From Bacillota bacterium (lineage in GTDB: Bacteria; Bacillota; Clostridia; Lachnospirales; Lachnospiraceae), in assembly GCA_023409535.1 (NCBI GenBank), contig JAEYGZ010000034.1, forward strand, positions 62,001 to 126,000: a stretch of DNA of 64,000 bases. Reading direction: 5' to 3'. Positions 42,439-49,852 of this stretch are shown here, piece after piece. Positions within the stretch are counted from its first letter, which is position 1. Each line of letters begins with the position of its first letter. A program made the position numbers and the translations under genes. The notes under the pieces were generated by a model, which made no database searches, was not told the origin of the DNA, and was given only the letters and a program-made list of their open reading frames with translations.

Positions 42439-43812
42439 ATGCTGAAAGATAAGATGAGGTGGCTCAGGATTTCCGAAAGGTTAAAGGATGAGATAAAACA
42501 GTGTCATTATGAAGGAAAGGATGTTTCTTCCTATGTAGATGAGGTTGCACAGATTCTGAAATTGGAGGAAGGTCCCGAAAAGGAGCGAAGGAGCCGGGAG
42601 ATATATAATAAACTGGCAGAAGCCCCGATTATGGCGGGATATTCTTACATTGAACCGGAGACTTATGAGGAAATTAGCGCAGTGCTGCCAAAGCAGTCAG
42701 AGCAATCCTATCCGGTGGATACCAATCGTTTGGAGGACAGTGTCAGAGGCGCCTGGTTTGGAAGGAGCATAGGGTGTCTGCTTGGCATTCCCGTGGAAAC
42801 CTGGCAAAGAGAAGATATTCTGAACATGCTCAAGGAAAGCGGCCAGTATCCGTTAACAAATTATATCCGCTCTGATATAGAGGAAGGTGTCAAAACAAAA
42901 TATCACATATCGGATAAGGACCGTAACCGCTCTTACGACAGAAAAATGGTATGCTGGAGGAATAATGTAACCTCCTTCCCGGTTGATGATGACACAAACT
43001 ATACGATTGCGGCATTACGCCTGATCGAAGAGTTCGGGACCGAATTTACGAGTGATGATGTACTCGAAACCTGGATGATGTCATTTCCGGCATTACATGC
43101 CTGCACGGCAGAGAGAGTTGCATACCAGAATGCATTGAATATGAAGTTTGCTCCCATGTCCGCTGCCTATCTAAATCCGTACCGTGAATGGATCGGTGCC
43201 CAGATTCGCGGAGACTTCTTTGGCTACATATCACCGGGAAATCCGGGAAAGGCTGCCGCAATGGCTTACAGAGATGCGGCGGTCAGCCATACCAAGAACG
43301 GAATATATGGAGAAATGTATATAGCGGCACTCGTCAGCTTAGCGGCTGTATCGAAGGATGCGTTAGAAGTATGCAGGGGAGCACTCCTCCACATACCTGA
43401 TAAATCCAGGTTATTTGAGGATGTTAGTCATGTCATTGATATGTATCAAAGAGGCGTCAGCTATCCCGATGTAATCGAGGCTGTCCACAGTAAATATAAT
43501 CAGAAGGAATGGTTCGACTGGTGCTATGTAAACCCGAATACCATGATAGTAACAGCAGGGATACTTTTCTATTCCTCTGATTTCGGGCAATGTATCATTA
43601 ATACAGTATTAGCGGGCTTTGATACAGATTGCAACGGGGCGACGGTCGGCTCCATATCAGGAATAATGCAAGGCTTTAAAGCAATTGATAAACAATGGGT
43701 TGAGGGGCTTATGCCAAAGCTGAACAGCAGTATCCATGGATATTATGAAATTTCTGTGGAAGATGCGGTAAAAAGAACACTGCGCCAAATAAGAGGAGGA
43801 GAAAATGGCTAA
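42439..43812 (+). CDS. Cytosolic ADP-ribosylglycohydrolase-family protein
   Basis: 457 aa, no signal peptide. A helical leader (about 1-95) precedes the ARH catalytic domain: 'EDSVRGAWFGRSIGCLLGIPVE', metal triad 'VDDDTNYTIAAL' (Asp183-Asp185), 'AVSHTKNGIYGEMYIAALVSL', and 'LAGFDTDCNGATVGSISGI' (Asp395, Asp397). These are the two-Mg binding residues of the family, so the enzyme is likely active. It has GGAG seven bases before ATG 42439. Its stop overlaps the ribokinase start by eight bases, so hydrolysis of a ribosyl bond and phosphorylation of the freed ribose are coupled. The true substrate is not known. Confidence 0.85.
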   Translation: MLKDKMRWLRISERLKDEIKQCHYEGKDVSSYVDEVAQILKLEEGPEKERRSREIYNKLAEAPIMAGYSYIEPETYEEISAVLPKQSEQSYPVDTNRLEDSVRGAWFGRSIGCLLGIPVETWQREDILNMLKESGQYPLTNYIRSDIEEGVKTKYHISDKDRNRSYDRKMVCWRNNVTSFPVDDDTNYTIAALRLIEEFGTEFTSDDVLETWMMSFPALHACTAERVAYQNALNMKFAPMSAAYLNPYREWIGAQIRGDFFGYISPGNPGKAAAMAYRDAAVSHTKNGIYGEMYIAALVSLAAVSKDALEVCRGALLHIPDKSRLFEDVSHVIDMYQRGVSYPDVIEAVHSKYNQKEWFDWCYVNPNTMIVTAGILFYSSDFGQCIINTVLAGFDTDCNGATVGSISGIMQGFKAIDKQWVEGLMPKLNSSIHGYYEISVEDAVKRTLRQIRGGENG

Positions 43813-44722
43813 TATAGTTGTAATCGGAAGCCTGAATATGGATTTAGTAGTAGAAACTGAAAAGAATCCCAAGCGGGGAGAGACCGTATTGGGAAAATCG
43901 TTCCAGAACATATGCGGAGGAAAAGGCGCTAATCAGGCGGCAGCAGCGGCAAGACTTGGCGCAGAGGTTACAATGATCGGATGCATTGGTAAAGACGCCC
44001 ATGGCATTGTGTTAAAGGAAGGCCTTGGGCAGATGGGAGTGAATACAGACTTTGTTTTTCAGGAGGATCAAACCAGTTCAGGGGTAGCTCTTATTACCGT
44101 GGAGCAAGGAAATAATTCAATCATCGTTGTTGCAGGAGCCAATTCCCGTCTGGACATCGCGCATATCGAAATGAGAGAGGATATTCTGAATCGGGCGGAT
44201 ATTATACTTCTGCAGTTGGAAATACCGCTGGATACTGTCATGTATGTTTTGAATTATGCCAGAAAAAATGGGATTAAGACGATCTTAAATCCCTCTCCTG
44301 CCTGCAGGCTGGAGGAGAGTATCTTTCGCAAGATAGATTACTTTATACCAAATGAAACGGAATGCGAATTCTATACAGGAAGAAAAATCGAATCAATCCA
44401 GGATGCGATCCATTGTGTGAAGCTGTTACAGGAGAAGGGAATAGCGGCACCAATCATAACCTTAGGTGAAAACGGATCGGTTTTTGGAGATGGGGATCAA
44501 GTCATACATATCCCTGCACAAAAAGTGAAAGCGATAGATACAACAGCTGCCGGGGATTCTTTTGCAGCTGCGTTTGCAGTCGCTGTTACCGAGGGAAAGT
44601 CAATGACGGAGGCGGTTCGCTTTGCGACATATGTAAGCTCCATAACGGTTACCAGAAAAGGGGCTCAGACATCGATTCCCACACGGGAAGAGGTAGAAGC
44701 GGTCTATTATGCCAAGGTATAA
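43805..44722 (+). CDS. rbsK: Ribokinase
   Basis: 305 aa PfkB-family kinase. 'IVVIGSLNMDLVVETEKNPKRGETVLG' and 'GGKGANQAAAAARLGAEVTMIGCIGKDAHG' are the ribokinase signature, 'ILNPSPACRLEESIFRKIDYFIPNETE' the middle, and 'DTTAAGDSFAAAFAVAVTEG' the catalytic block with Asp251 as base and the anion hole. It makes ribose-5-phosphate for the pentose phosphate pathway. It overlaps the hydrolase gene by eight bases; GAGGAG lies upstream. Last gene of the locus. Confidence 0.92.
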   Translation: MANIVVIGSLNMDLVVETEKNPKRGETVLGKSFQNICGGKGANQAAAAARLGAEVTMIGCIGKDAHGIVLKEGLGQMGVNTDFVFQEDQTSSGVALITVEQGNNSIIVVAGANSRLDIAHIEMREDILNRADIILLQLEIPLDTVMYVLNYARKNGIKTILNPSPACRLEESIFRKIDYFIPNETECEFYTGRKIESIQDAIHCVKLLQEKGIAAPIITLGENGSVFGDGDQVIHIPAQKVKAIDTTAAGDSFAAAFAVAVTEGKSMTEAVRFATYVSSITVTRKGAQTSIPTREEVEAVYYAKV

Positions 44723-45152
44723 ATGTGCAGGACCCAGGATGGCCGGAGGGGCTGTCGTATAAACAAGGTCATTAAGTATGTATAATGGCAATGGTTCAAG
44801 TTGATCCTATCCGAGCGGCAGATGAAAAATATTCTGTTTTTTTGGAAGGTGTCTGACGTGGTACCGAACATCATGAAGTATGGGAAGGTATGGACAGTCG
44901 TGTCAGATGTTATGTAAAATAGTATCGAAACAGCCGGGCAATGATGTGGTTCGACCCCCCAGGTTAGATTTTCTAACATTAGGGGGTCAGATCATATCAT
45001 TGCCCGGCTGTTTACAAATGTAAGAAAATAGTATATGTTAGGAACATGGATACAACGGTCTGCGATATTGGACGGATGCAATGATTTGATTTATTAAATG
45101 GTTTGATTTATTAATAGAAATACGTATTAATCGGGGAGCAGGAGGGTATGTT
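44723..45152. other. Intergenic region (430 bases) with a large hairpin and a short tandem repeat
   Basis: No gene was seen. Contains the 86-base stem-loop at 44928-45013 and two copies of TTTGATTTATTAA (45085-45097 and 45102-45114). The first ~200 bases show nothing recognisable. Confidence 0.5.
44928..45013. terminator. Very long hairpin (terminator or MITE-like element)
   Basis: Perfect 18-base arms AAACAGCCGGGCAATGAT (44928-44945) and ATCATTGCCCGGCTGTTT (44996-45013), enclosing a second stem GACCCCC/GGGGGTC (44953-44959/44982-44988) and a third TTAGA/TCTAA. A/T ends allow bidirectional termination. Confidence 0.65.
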
Positions 45153-45845
45153 ATGTTGCAGGTAGGGGTTGTGTGGAATCCGATGCAGGCAAAATTAAAG
45201 GAAATGATAGGGAAGAAGGATCGCTTTCAGGAAGCAATTGAGTTATTGTATCAAATGCATTCGTTGGTACATAGCCGTGAGGTATATGGCGGGAGTATGC
45301 CGACTTACATGGATGAGATATGGGATGGGCTTGATGATAAAGCATTTCGCAGCATGCCGACGGTGAAGGATGATACCGTTGCCTGGGATATCTGGCATAT
45401 TACCCGGATCGAGGATCTGACTGCTAATTACCTGATCGCCGGGAGGGAGCAGGTACTTGATGCTGCCTGGCAGGAAAGGCTGCAGACTCAGGTATGTGAT
45501 ACCGGCAATGCCATGTCGGACGAAGAAATCATTGCCTTCAGCAATGAAGTGGACCAGAGCGGCTTACGGGAATACCGGAATGCAGTGGGCAGAAGAACGC
45601 GGGAGATCATCGGAACGCTGAAGGCGGAGGATAGGAAGCGGAAGGTGACAAAGGCCGGTCTGGAGAGGATCGCGGAGGCAGGAGGCGTCTCAACCCATCC
45701 GAATGCCGTATGGCTGCTGGACTTCTGGGGCAGAAAGACAGTGGCGGGCATTATTCAGATGCCCATAACCAGACATCAGATCGTACATCTGAATGATTGC
45801 AGCAGGCTCAGAGGAGTAATAGAACGAAGATACAAGGGGAAATAA
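45153..45845 (+). CDS. DinB-like four-helix protein
   Basis: 230 aa with GGAGGG six bases before ATG 45153. The helical layout and the His positions match the DinB/YfiT-like superfamily: 'DDTVAWDIWHITRIEDLTANYLIAG' (His about residue 82) and 'QMPITRHQIVHLNDCSRLRGVI' (His pair about 210-214), which would bind one metal ion. Members include thiol-dependent transferases, but most are uncharacterised. The 190s segment 'GRKTVAGIIQMPITRHQIVH' is well conserved-looking. It is followed by a homocysteine-methyltransferase-like gene 101 bases on. Confidence 0.75.
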   Translation: MLQVGVVWNPMQAKLKEMIGKKDRFQEAIELLYQMHSLVHSREVYGGSMPTYMDEIWDGLDDKAFRSMPTVKDDTVAWDIWHITRIEDLTANYLIAGREQVLDAAWQERLQTQVCDTGNAMSDEEIIAFSNEVDQSGLREYRNAVGRRTREIIGTLKAEDRKRKVTKAGLERIAEAGGVSTHPNAVWLLDFWGRKTVAGIIQMPITRHQIVHLNDCSRLRGVIERRYKGK

Positions 45846-45946
45846 GGAAGCTGCAGCTTAAAGTGCAATGGCTGCAGATAAAAGTTAAACCGGTAAGAAA
45901 GAAGCTGGTGATGCTTCTGCAAAACCAGTAAGTGAGGACGAATACA

Positions 45947-46894
45947 ATGAACTTCAGGGAATGCTATGATACCTGCGATACCATATTAACGGAAGGGGCT
46001 ATAGGCATCAGGCTTCGAAACGAATACGGGATCACTCCAGATCCGGTGGTTGCCAATGCCAGTCTGCTTTATGATGAACAGGCAAGGGATGCGATCAAGG
46101 AGATAACCGGACAGTACATTCGCATTGCAAGAGAATATCAGTTACCGATGATGCTGATGACCTCTACCAGAAAGGCCAACCGGTACAATGTGGAGAGATC
46201 TGCATATACAAAGGAGATTATCCGGGATAATGTGGACTTCATCAGGAGAATCTGTGAGAAAGCTAATCCAATGGACGCCCTGCATACGGAGCTTTTTGCA
46301 GGCGGAATGATGGGCTGTAAAGGCGATGCCTATACAGGAGCAGAAGCATTGGGAGCGGAGGAGGCTTATGAATTCCATTCCTGGCAGGCACAGCTCTTTC
46401 GAGAGGCGAAGGTGGATTATCTCTATGCATGTATTATGCCGATGCTGCCTGAGACGATAGGCATGGCAAAGGCTTTGGCAGATACGGGAATACCGTATAT
46501 TATCAGCTTCATGGTCAGGAAAGACGGCAGATTAATAGATGGTACAACCATACACGATGCAATTTCTGCCGTTGAGGCAGCAGTATCTGAGAAGCCGATC
46601 TTCTATATGACCAATTGCGTGCACCCGGTGAATGTTGGGCTGGCACTGGCACAGGAATTTAATCAGACAGAGCTGGTGCGGACACGCTTTCAGGGAATAC
46701 AGGCCAATGCATCACCGCTGTCCCCGGAGGAGCTGGATGGCTGCTGTGGAATTGTCAGTTCCGAGCCGTGGGAGCTGGCGGGGGAAATGATGAAATTAAG
46801 GAAGAAGTACGGATTTAAGGTGCTTGGCGGATGCTGCGGTACGGATCAAAGGCATATTGAGGAGCTGGCAAAGCGATTGGCAAGCATGGGATAG
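45947..46894 (+). CDS. Homocysteine S-methyltransferase family protein
   Basis: 315 aa from ATG 45947, with GTGAGGACG upstream; a GTG at 45932 overlaps that site. TIM barrel with all three zinc ligands: Cys in 'FYMTNCVHPVNVG' (about residue 224) and the Cys pair in 'VLGGCCGTDQRHIEEL' (about 296-297). The start 'ILTEGAIGIRLRNEYG' replaces the usual 'DGAMGTxL' but keeps its layout. It would move a methyl group from S-methylmethionine or a similar donor to homocysteine or another thiol; the donor cannot be read. It stands alone, without other methionine genes. Confidence 0.85.
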   Translation: MNFRECYDTCDTILTEGAIGIRLRNEYGITPDPVVANASLLYDEQARDAIKEITGQYIRIAREYQLPMMLMTSTRKANRYNVERSAYTKEIIRDNVDFIRRICEKANPMDALHTELFAGGMMGCKGDAYTGAEALGAEEAYEFHSWQAQLFREAKVDYLYACIMPMLPETIGMAKALADTGIPYIISFMVRKDGRLIDGTTIHDAISAVEAAVSEKPIFYMTNCVHPVNVGLALAQEFNQTELVRTRFQGIQANASPLSPEELDGCCGIVSSEPWELAGEMMKLRKKYGFKVLGGCCGTDQRHIEELAKRLASMG

Positions 46895-47070
46895 AGATGG
46901 ATTTCAAAGGTATAGGTATAGAAGAATTATAGAATTTAAGAAGGATTACAAGATTTTAGAAAAATTACAGGATTTAAGAAGAATCTAAGGAGATGTTAAT
47001 AGTATTTTACGGAAAGCTTTGGAACGGAAGGTTACAATAGAAGTAAATCAGGTCTATGGGAGGAAATGTA

Positions 47071-48009
47071 ATGTATAACGATATTAATCAAGAGATGGAA
47101 GAGCTGCAGCAGCAAATATTTCGCCGTAATAAGCTGAAAAACATGTTGGCTGAATTGAGAAACCAGCGCAGAACAGCATCCGACAAGACGGATGAGTTAA
47201 AGCATAGTCTCGATCAGGAGAATGAGGATGTCGAAAAGCTTGAGAGTAAAAATCTCACGCATTTGTTCTATTCCGTTCTCGGCAAGCTCGGAGAGCAGGT
47301 AGAGAAGGAGAAGCAGGAGGCGCTGGCAGCCAAATTAAAATACGATCAGGCGATCCGTGAGATTGAGCAGATCGATCAGCAGATACACCAGTGTGAGAAG
47401 GAGTCCGCAGAATACTTTAACTGCCAGAGACAATATGATGCGCTGTATGAAAAGAAAAAGCAACTGCTGATGGAAGCTAATTCGGAAACTGCACAGCAGC
47501 TTCTGGATATAGCACACCAATTGGATGCGGTAAAGAATAATCAAAAAGAAATTAAGGAAGCAATCCATGCAGGGAATGAAGTATCCAGTCATATTGAACG
47601 TGCCTTAGAGAGTCTTGATAAGGCGGAGGGCTGGGGTACCTACGACTTGCTGGGAGGCGGACTGATTGCTGATTTGGCGAAACATTCCCATATTGATGAT
47701 GCGAAGGGGGAAGCGGACCAGATACAGTGGAAGCTGTCTCAGTTCCGAACGGAATTGGCGGATGTCAAGATCTATAATGATATTCATTTTGAAACAGATG
47801 GCTTCGGAAAGTTTGCAGATTTCTTCTTCGATGGATTAATTGCAGACTGGTGTATGCAATCGAGAATCAATGAATCTGCGGATAGTATCCGCCGTGTGCA
47901 GGAGCAGGTTAGAACTGTCCTGTTCAAACTAAAGACGATGGAGGATGCGGAAGCAAAGCATATCCTGGAGCTTGAAGGGAAGAGAAACAGGCTGATTACC
48001 GGAGCATAG
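47071..48009 (+). CDS. Coiled-coil protein of unknown function
   Basis: 312 aa from ATG 47071, 7-8 bases after GGGAGGAAA; the frame also opens at 47056 inside that site. Almost fully helical, with heptads over residues ~1-185 ('MEELQQQIFRRNKLKNMLAEL', 'LKYDQAIREIEQIDQQIHQ', 'QYDALYEKKKQLLMEAN'), then 'GWGTYDLLGGGLIADLAKHS HIDDAKGEAD' and a shorter helix pair to the end. The glycine-rich GTYDLLGGGLIxDLxKHSHID motif recurs in Firmicutes proteins of unknown role. No signal peptide or catalytic motif. Confidence 0.65.
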   Translation: MYNDINQEMEELQQQIFRRNKLKNMLAELRNQRRTASDKTDELKHSLDQENEDVEKLESKNLTHLFYSVLGKLGEQVEKEKQEALAAKLKYDQAIREIEQIDQQIHQCEKESAEYFNCQRQYDALYEKKKQLLMEANSETAQQLLDIAHQLDAVKNNQKEIKEAIHAGNEVSSHIERALESLDKAEGWGTYDLLGGGLIADLAKHSHIDDAKGEADQIQWKLSQFRTELADVKIYNDIHFETDGFGKFADFFFDGLIADWCMQSRINESADSIRRVQEQVRTVLFKLKTMEDAEAKHILELEGKRNRLITGA

Positions 48010-48041
48010 GGCTGTTCTGACCAGGGAGTATGAACCTTCGG

Positions 48042-48070
48042 TAGACATATGTGACATTTCCCGTTATAAT
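48042..48070 (+). promoter_or_regulatory. Sigma-A-type promoter for the rRNA methyltransferase gene
   Basis: TAGACA (48042-48047), 17-base spacer, TATAAT (48065-48070). Predicted start near 48077, giving a leader of about 65 bases. Confidence 0.75.
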
Positions 48071-48141
48071 AGGTTACGGTTATGGAAACATTGTCTGTTG
48101 AAGGAGGATGGGCCGTATCTATAGATATGGCTTGATAATAA

Positions 48142-49533
48142 ATGAAAAAGGGTCAGATATACGAAGGAATTGTAACAAGAGTGGATTTTCCGAATAAGGG
48201 AATTGTGGAGCTGGAGGGCGAGAGGGTAATCGTAAAGAATGCTATGCCGGGCCAGAAGATAAGCTTTGCAATCAGTAAGATCAGAAGCGGAAAATCTGAA
48301 GGAATATTAAAGGAAGTGCTGGAAAAGTCACCGCTTGAAACGAGGGAGCGTGCCTGTAAGAGCTTTGGGGACTGCGGCGGCTGCAGCTACCAGACTATGG
48401 CTTATGAAAGCCAGCTGACGATGAAGAAAGAACAGGTAAAGAGACTGCTGGATCAGGTATGCGAGGAGTATACCTTCGAAGGTATTCTTGGAAGCCCGGT
48501 GGAATGGGGTTATCGTAACAAGATGGAGTTCTCCTTCGGGGATGAAGTTAAGAACGGACCGCTGTCCCTTGGACTGCATAAGAAGGGGAGCTTCCATGAT
48601 ATTATAACGGTGGATGACTGTGCGATTGTGGATAAGGACTTTAATCTGATCCTTGCCTGTGTATTAGAATATGCCGTAGAGCTTGGAGCAGAGTATTATC
48701 ATAAGCTGGCACATAAGGGGTATCTGAGACATCTGTTGGTAAGGAAAGCAGCGAAGACCGGAGAGATACTGGTGAATGTCATTACAACGACCCAGGAGGA
48801 TGGGGTCGGATGGGATGCAGGAGATGCTGCCGGGGATGTGTTTGAAGCGCTAGTAAAGAGGCTGCTTGAGCTTCCTTTGAGCGGGATGATAGCGGGTGTT
48901 CTGCATACCTATAATGATAGCCAGGCGGATGTGGTGAAGAGTGATCGGGCTGTATTGTTATATGGCAGGGATTATATCTATGAAGAGTTGTTGGGATTGA
49001 GATTTAAGATATCTACCTTCTCCTTCTTCCAGACGAATTCGCTGGGGGCTGAGGTGCTGTATTCCAAGGTGAGAGAGTATGTCGGTGAGACGAAGGATAA
49101 GAGGATATTTGATTTATATAGCGGAACTGGTACGATAGCACAGCTGCTTGCGCCGGTGGCGAGTAAAGTGACGGGGGTTGAGATTGTAGAAGAGGCTGTG
49201 GAGGCAGCTAAGGAGAATGCTGGACTGAATGGGCTGGAGAACTGTGAGTTTATTGCTGGGGATGTGTTGAAGGTGGTTGATTCTCTGGAGGATAAGCCGG
49301 ATATTATCGTGCTTGATCCGCCGAGGGATGGGATACATCCGAAGGCGCTGGATAAGATTATTGATTTTGGAGTGGATAAGATTGTGTATATTTCCTGTAA
49401 GCCAACTTCGCTGGTGAGGGATCTGGAGGTGCTTCAGGCAAAGGGATATAAGGTGGAGAAAGTGTGTGCAGTGGATATGTTCCCGGAGACGGTGCACACA
49501 GAAACAGTTTGTTTGCTTAATAGAACAAAGTAG
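48142..49533 (+). CDS. rlmD: 23S rRNA (uracil-5-)-methyltransferase, RlmD/RlmCD type
   Basis: 463 aa. N-terminal TRAM domain (about 1-60: 'EGIVTRVDFPNKGIVELEGERVIVKNAMPGQ'), a 4Fe-4S cluster motif 'CKSFGDCGGCSYQ' (about 72-84), then the SAM-dependent methyltransferase fold with 'FDLYSGTGTIAQLLAPVASKVTGVEIVEEAVEAA', 'DIIVLDPPRDGIHPKALD' and catalytic Cys419 in 'IVYISCKPTSLVRDL'. These are the TrmA/RumA family markers; in Firmicutes one such enzyme often does both U747 and U1939. ATG 48142 follows an in-frame TAA, yet the good AAGGAGG site is 33 bases upstream, an odd spacing. The following hairpin ends it. Confidence 0.9.
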   Translation: MKKGQIYEGIVTRVDFPNKGIVELEGERVIVKNAMPGQKISFAISKIRSGKSEGILKEVLEKSPLETRERACKSFGDCGGCSYQTMAYESQLTMKKEQVKRLLDQVCEEYTFEGILGSPVEWGYRNKMEFSFGDEVKNGPLSLGLHKKGSFHDIITVDDCAIVDKDFNLILACVLEYAVELGAEYYHKLAHKGYLRHLLVRKAAKTGEILVNVITTTQEDGVGWDAGDAAGDVFEALVKRLLELPLSGMIAGVLHTYNDSQADVVKSDRAVLLYGRDYIYEELLGLRFKISTFSFFQTNSLGAEVLYSKVREYVGETKDKRIFDLYSGTGTIAQLLAPVASKVTGVEIVEEAVEAAKENAGLNGLENCEFIAGDVLKVVDSLEDKPDIIVLDPPRDGIHPKALDKIIDFGVDKIVYISCKPTSLVRDLEVLQAKGYKVEKVCAVDMFPETVHTETVCLLNRTK

Positions 49534-49544
49534 ACTATATTTAG

Positions 49545-49576
49545 AATGCACTCATTTATATATGGGTGCATTTTAC
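49545..49576 (+). terminator. Terminator after rlmD
   Basis: AATGCACTCA (49545-49554) pairs with TGGGTGCATT (49563-49572), one G-T pair, then TTAC; the T's continue from TTTTA. Confidence 0.75.
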
Positions 49577-49598
49577 TGTGGAAAAGTGGATAAATACT

Positions 49599-49627
49599 TT
49601 GAAATTTCTAAGTTTCTGGTATATAAT
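49599..49627 (+). promoter_or_regulatory. Sigma-A-type promoter at the start of the helicase island
   Basis: TTGAAA (49599-49604), 17-base spacer, TATAAT (49622-49627). Predicted start near 49634, about 220 bases ahead of the first large gene. Confidence 0.75.
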
Positions 49628-49771
49628 GGAGATATTAGGCACATCGGTTTGTATGGTCAGGTTTTTAGGCTATTAGGATAGATATCAAGTAATATTTACA
49701 AAGTACATAGAAGTATCATCAAAAAAATATAGTAAATAATTTAGTTGAAAAATAGAAGGTGGTAATTTTTA

Positions 49772-49810
49772 ATGCAAATTAAATTTAAAATCATGAAAAA
49801 GGGTGTTTGA
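49772..49810 (+). CDS. Possible 12-aa leader peptide
   Basis: ATG 49772 follows GAAGGTGG and reads MQIKFKIMKKGV before TGA. It lies 43 bases before the helicase-nuclease gene. It may be a leader peptide or a leftover of a deleted gene; it could also be chance. Confidence 0.25.
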   Translation: MQIKFKIMKKGV

Positions 49811-49852
49811 ACCGCAGACTGATGGAAATTATTTAACGGAGGTAATTACTTT

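Larger units (their letters stand above)
49577..49852 (+). other. Leader region of the helicase island (276 bases)
   Basis: No tRNA, attachment repeat or transposase is seen. It holds a promoter at 49599-49627 and a short frame with its own ribosome site at 49772-49810; the rest is AT-rich leader of about 220 bases. Confidence 0.5.

Noticed and set aside
45085..45114. Two copies of TTTGATTTATTAA as a possible attachment or CRISPR-like repeat
   Set aside because: Only two AT-rich copies four bases apart; no array, spacer pattern or integrase.
46905..46990. Purine-rich near-repeats (AATTTAAGAAG-like) before the coiled-coil gene
   Set aside because: Irregular, short and AT-rich; nothing beyond simple low-complexity spacer.
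48110..48199. 29-codon frame from ATG 48110 as an rlmD leader peptide
   Set aside because: The ribosome site touches its start codon with no spacing and the peptide overlaps rlmD out of frame; likely chance.
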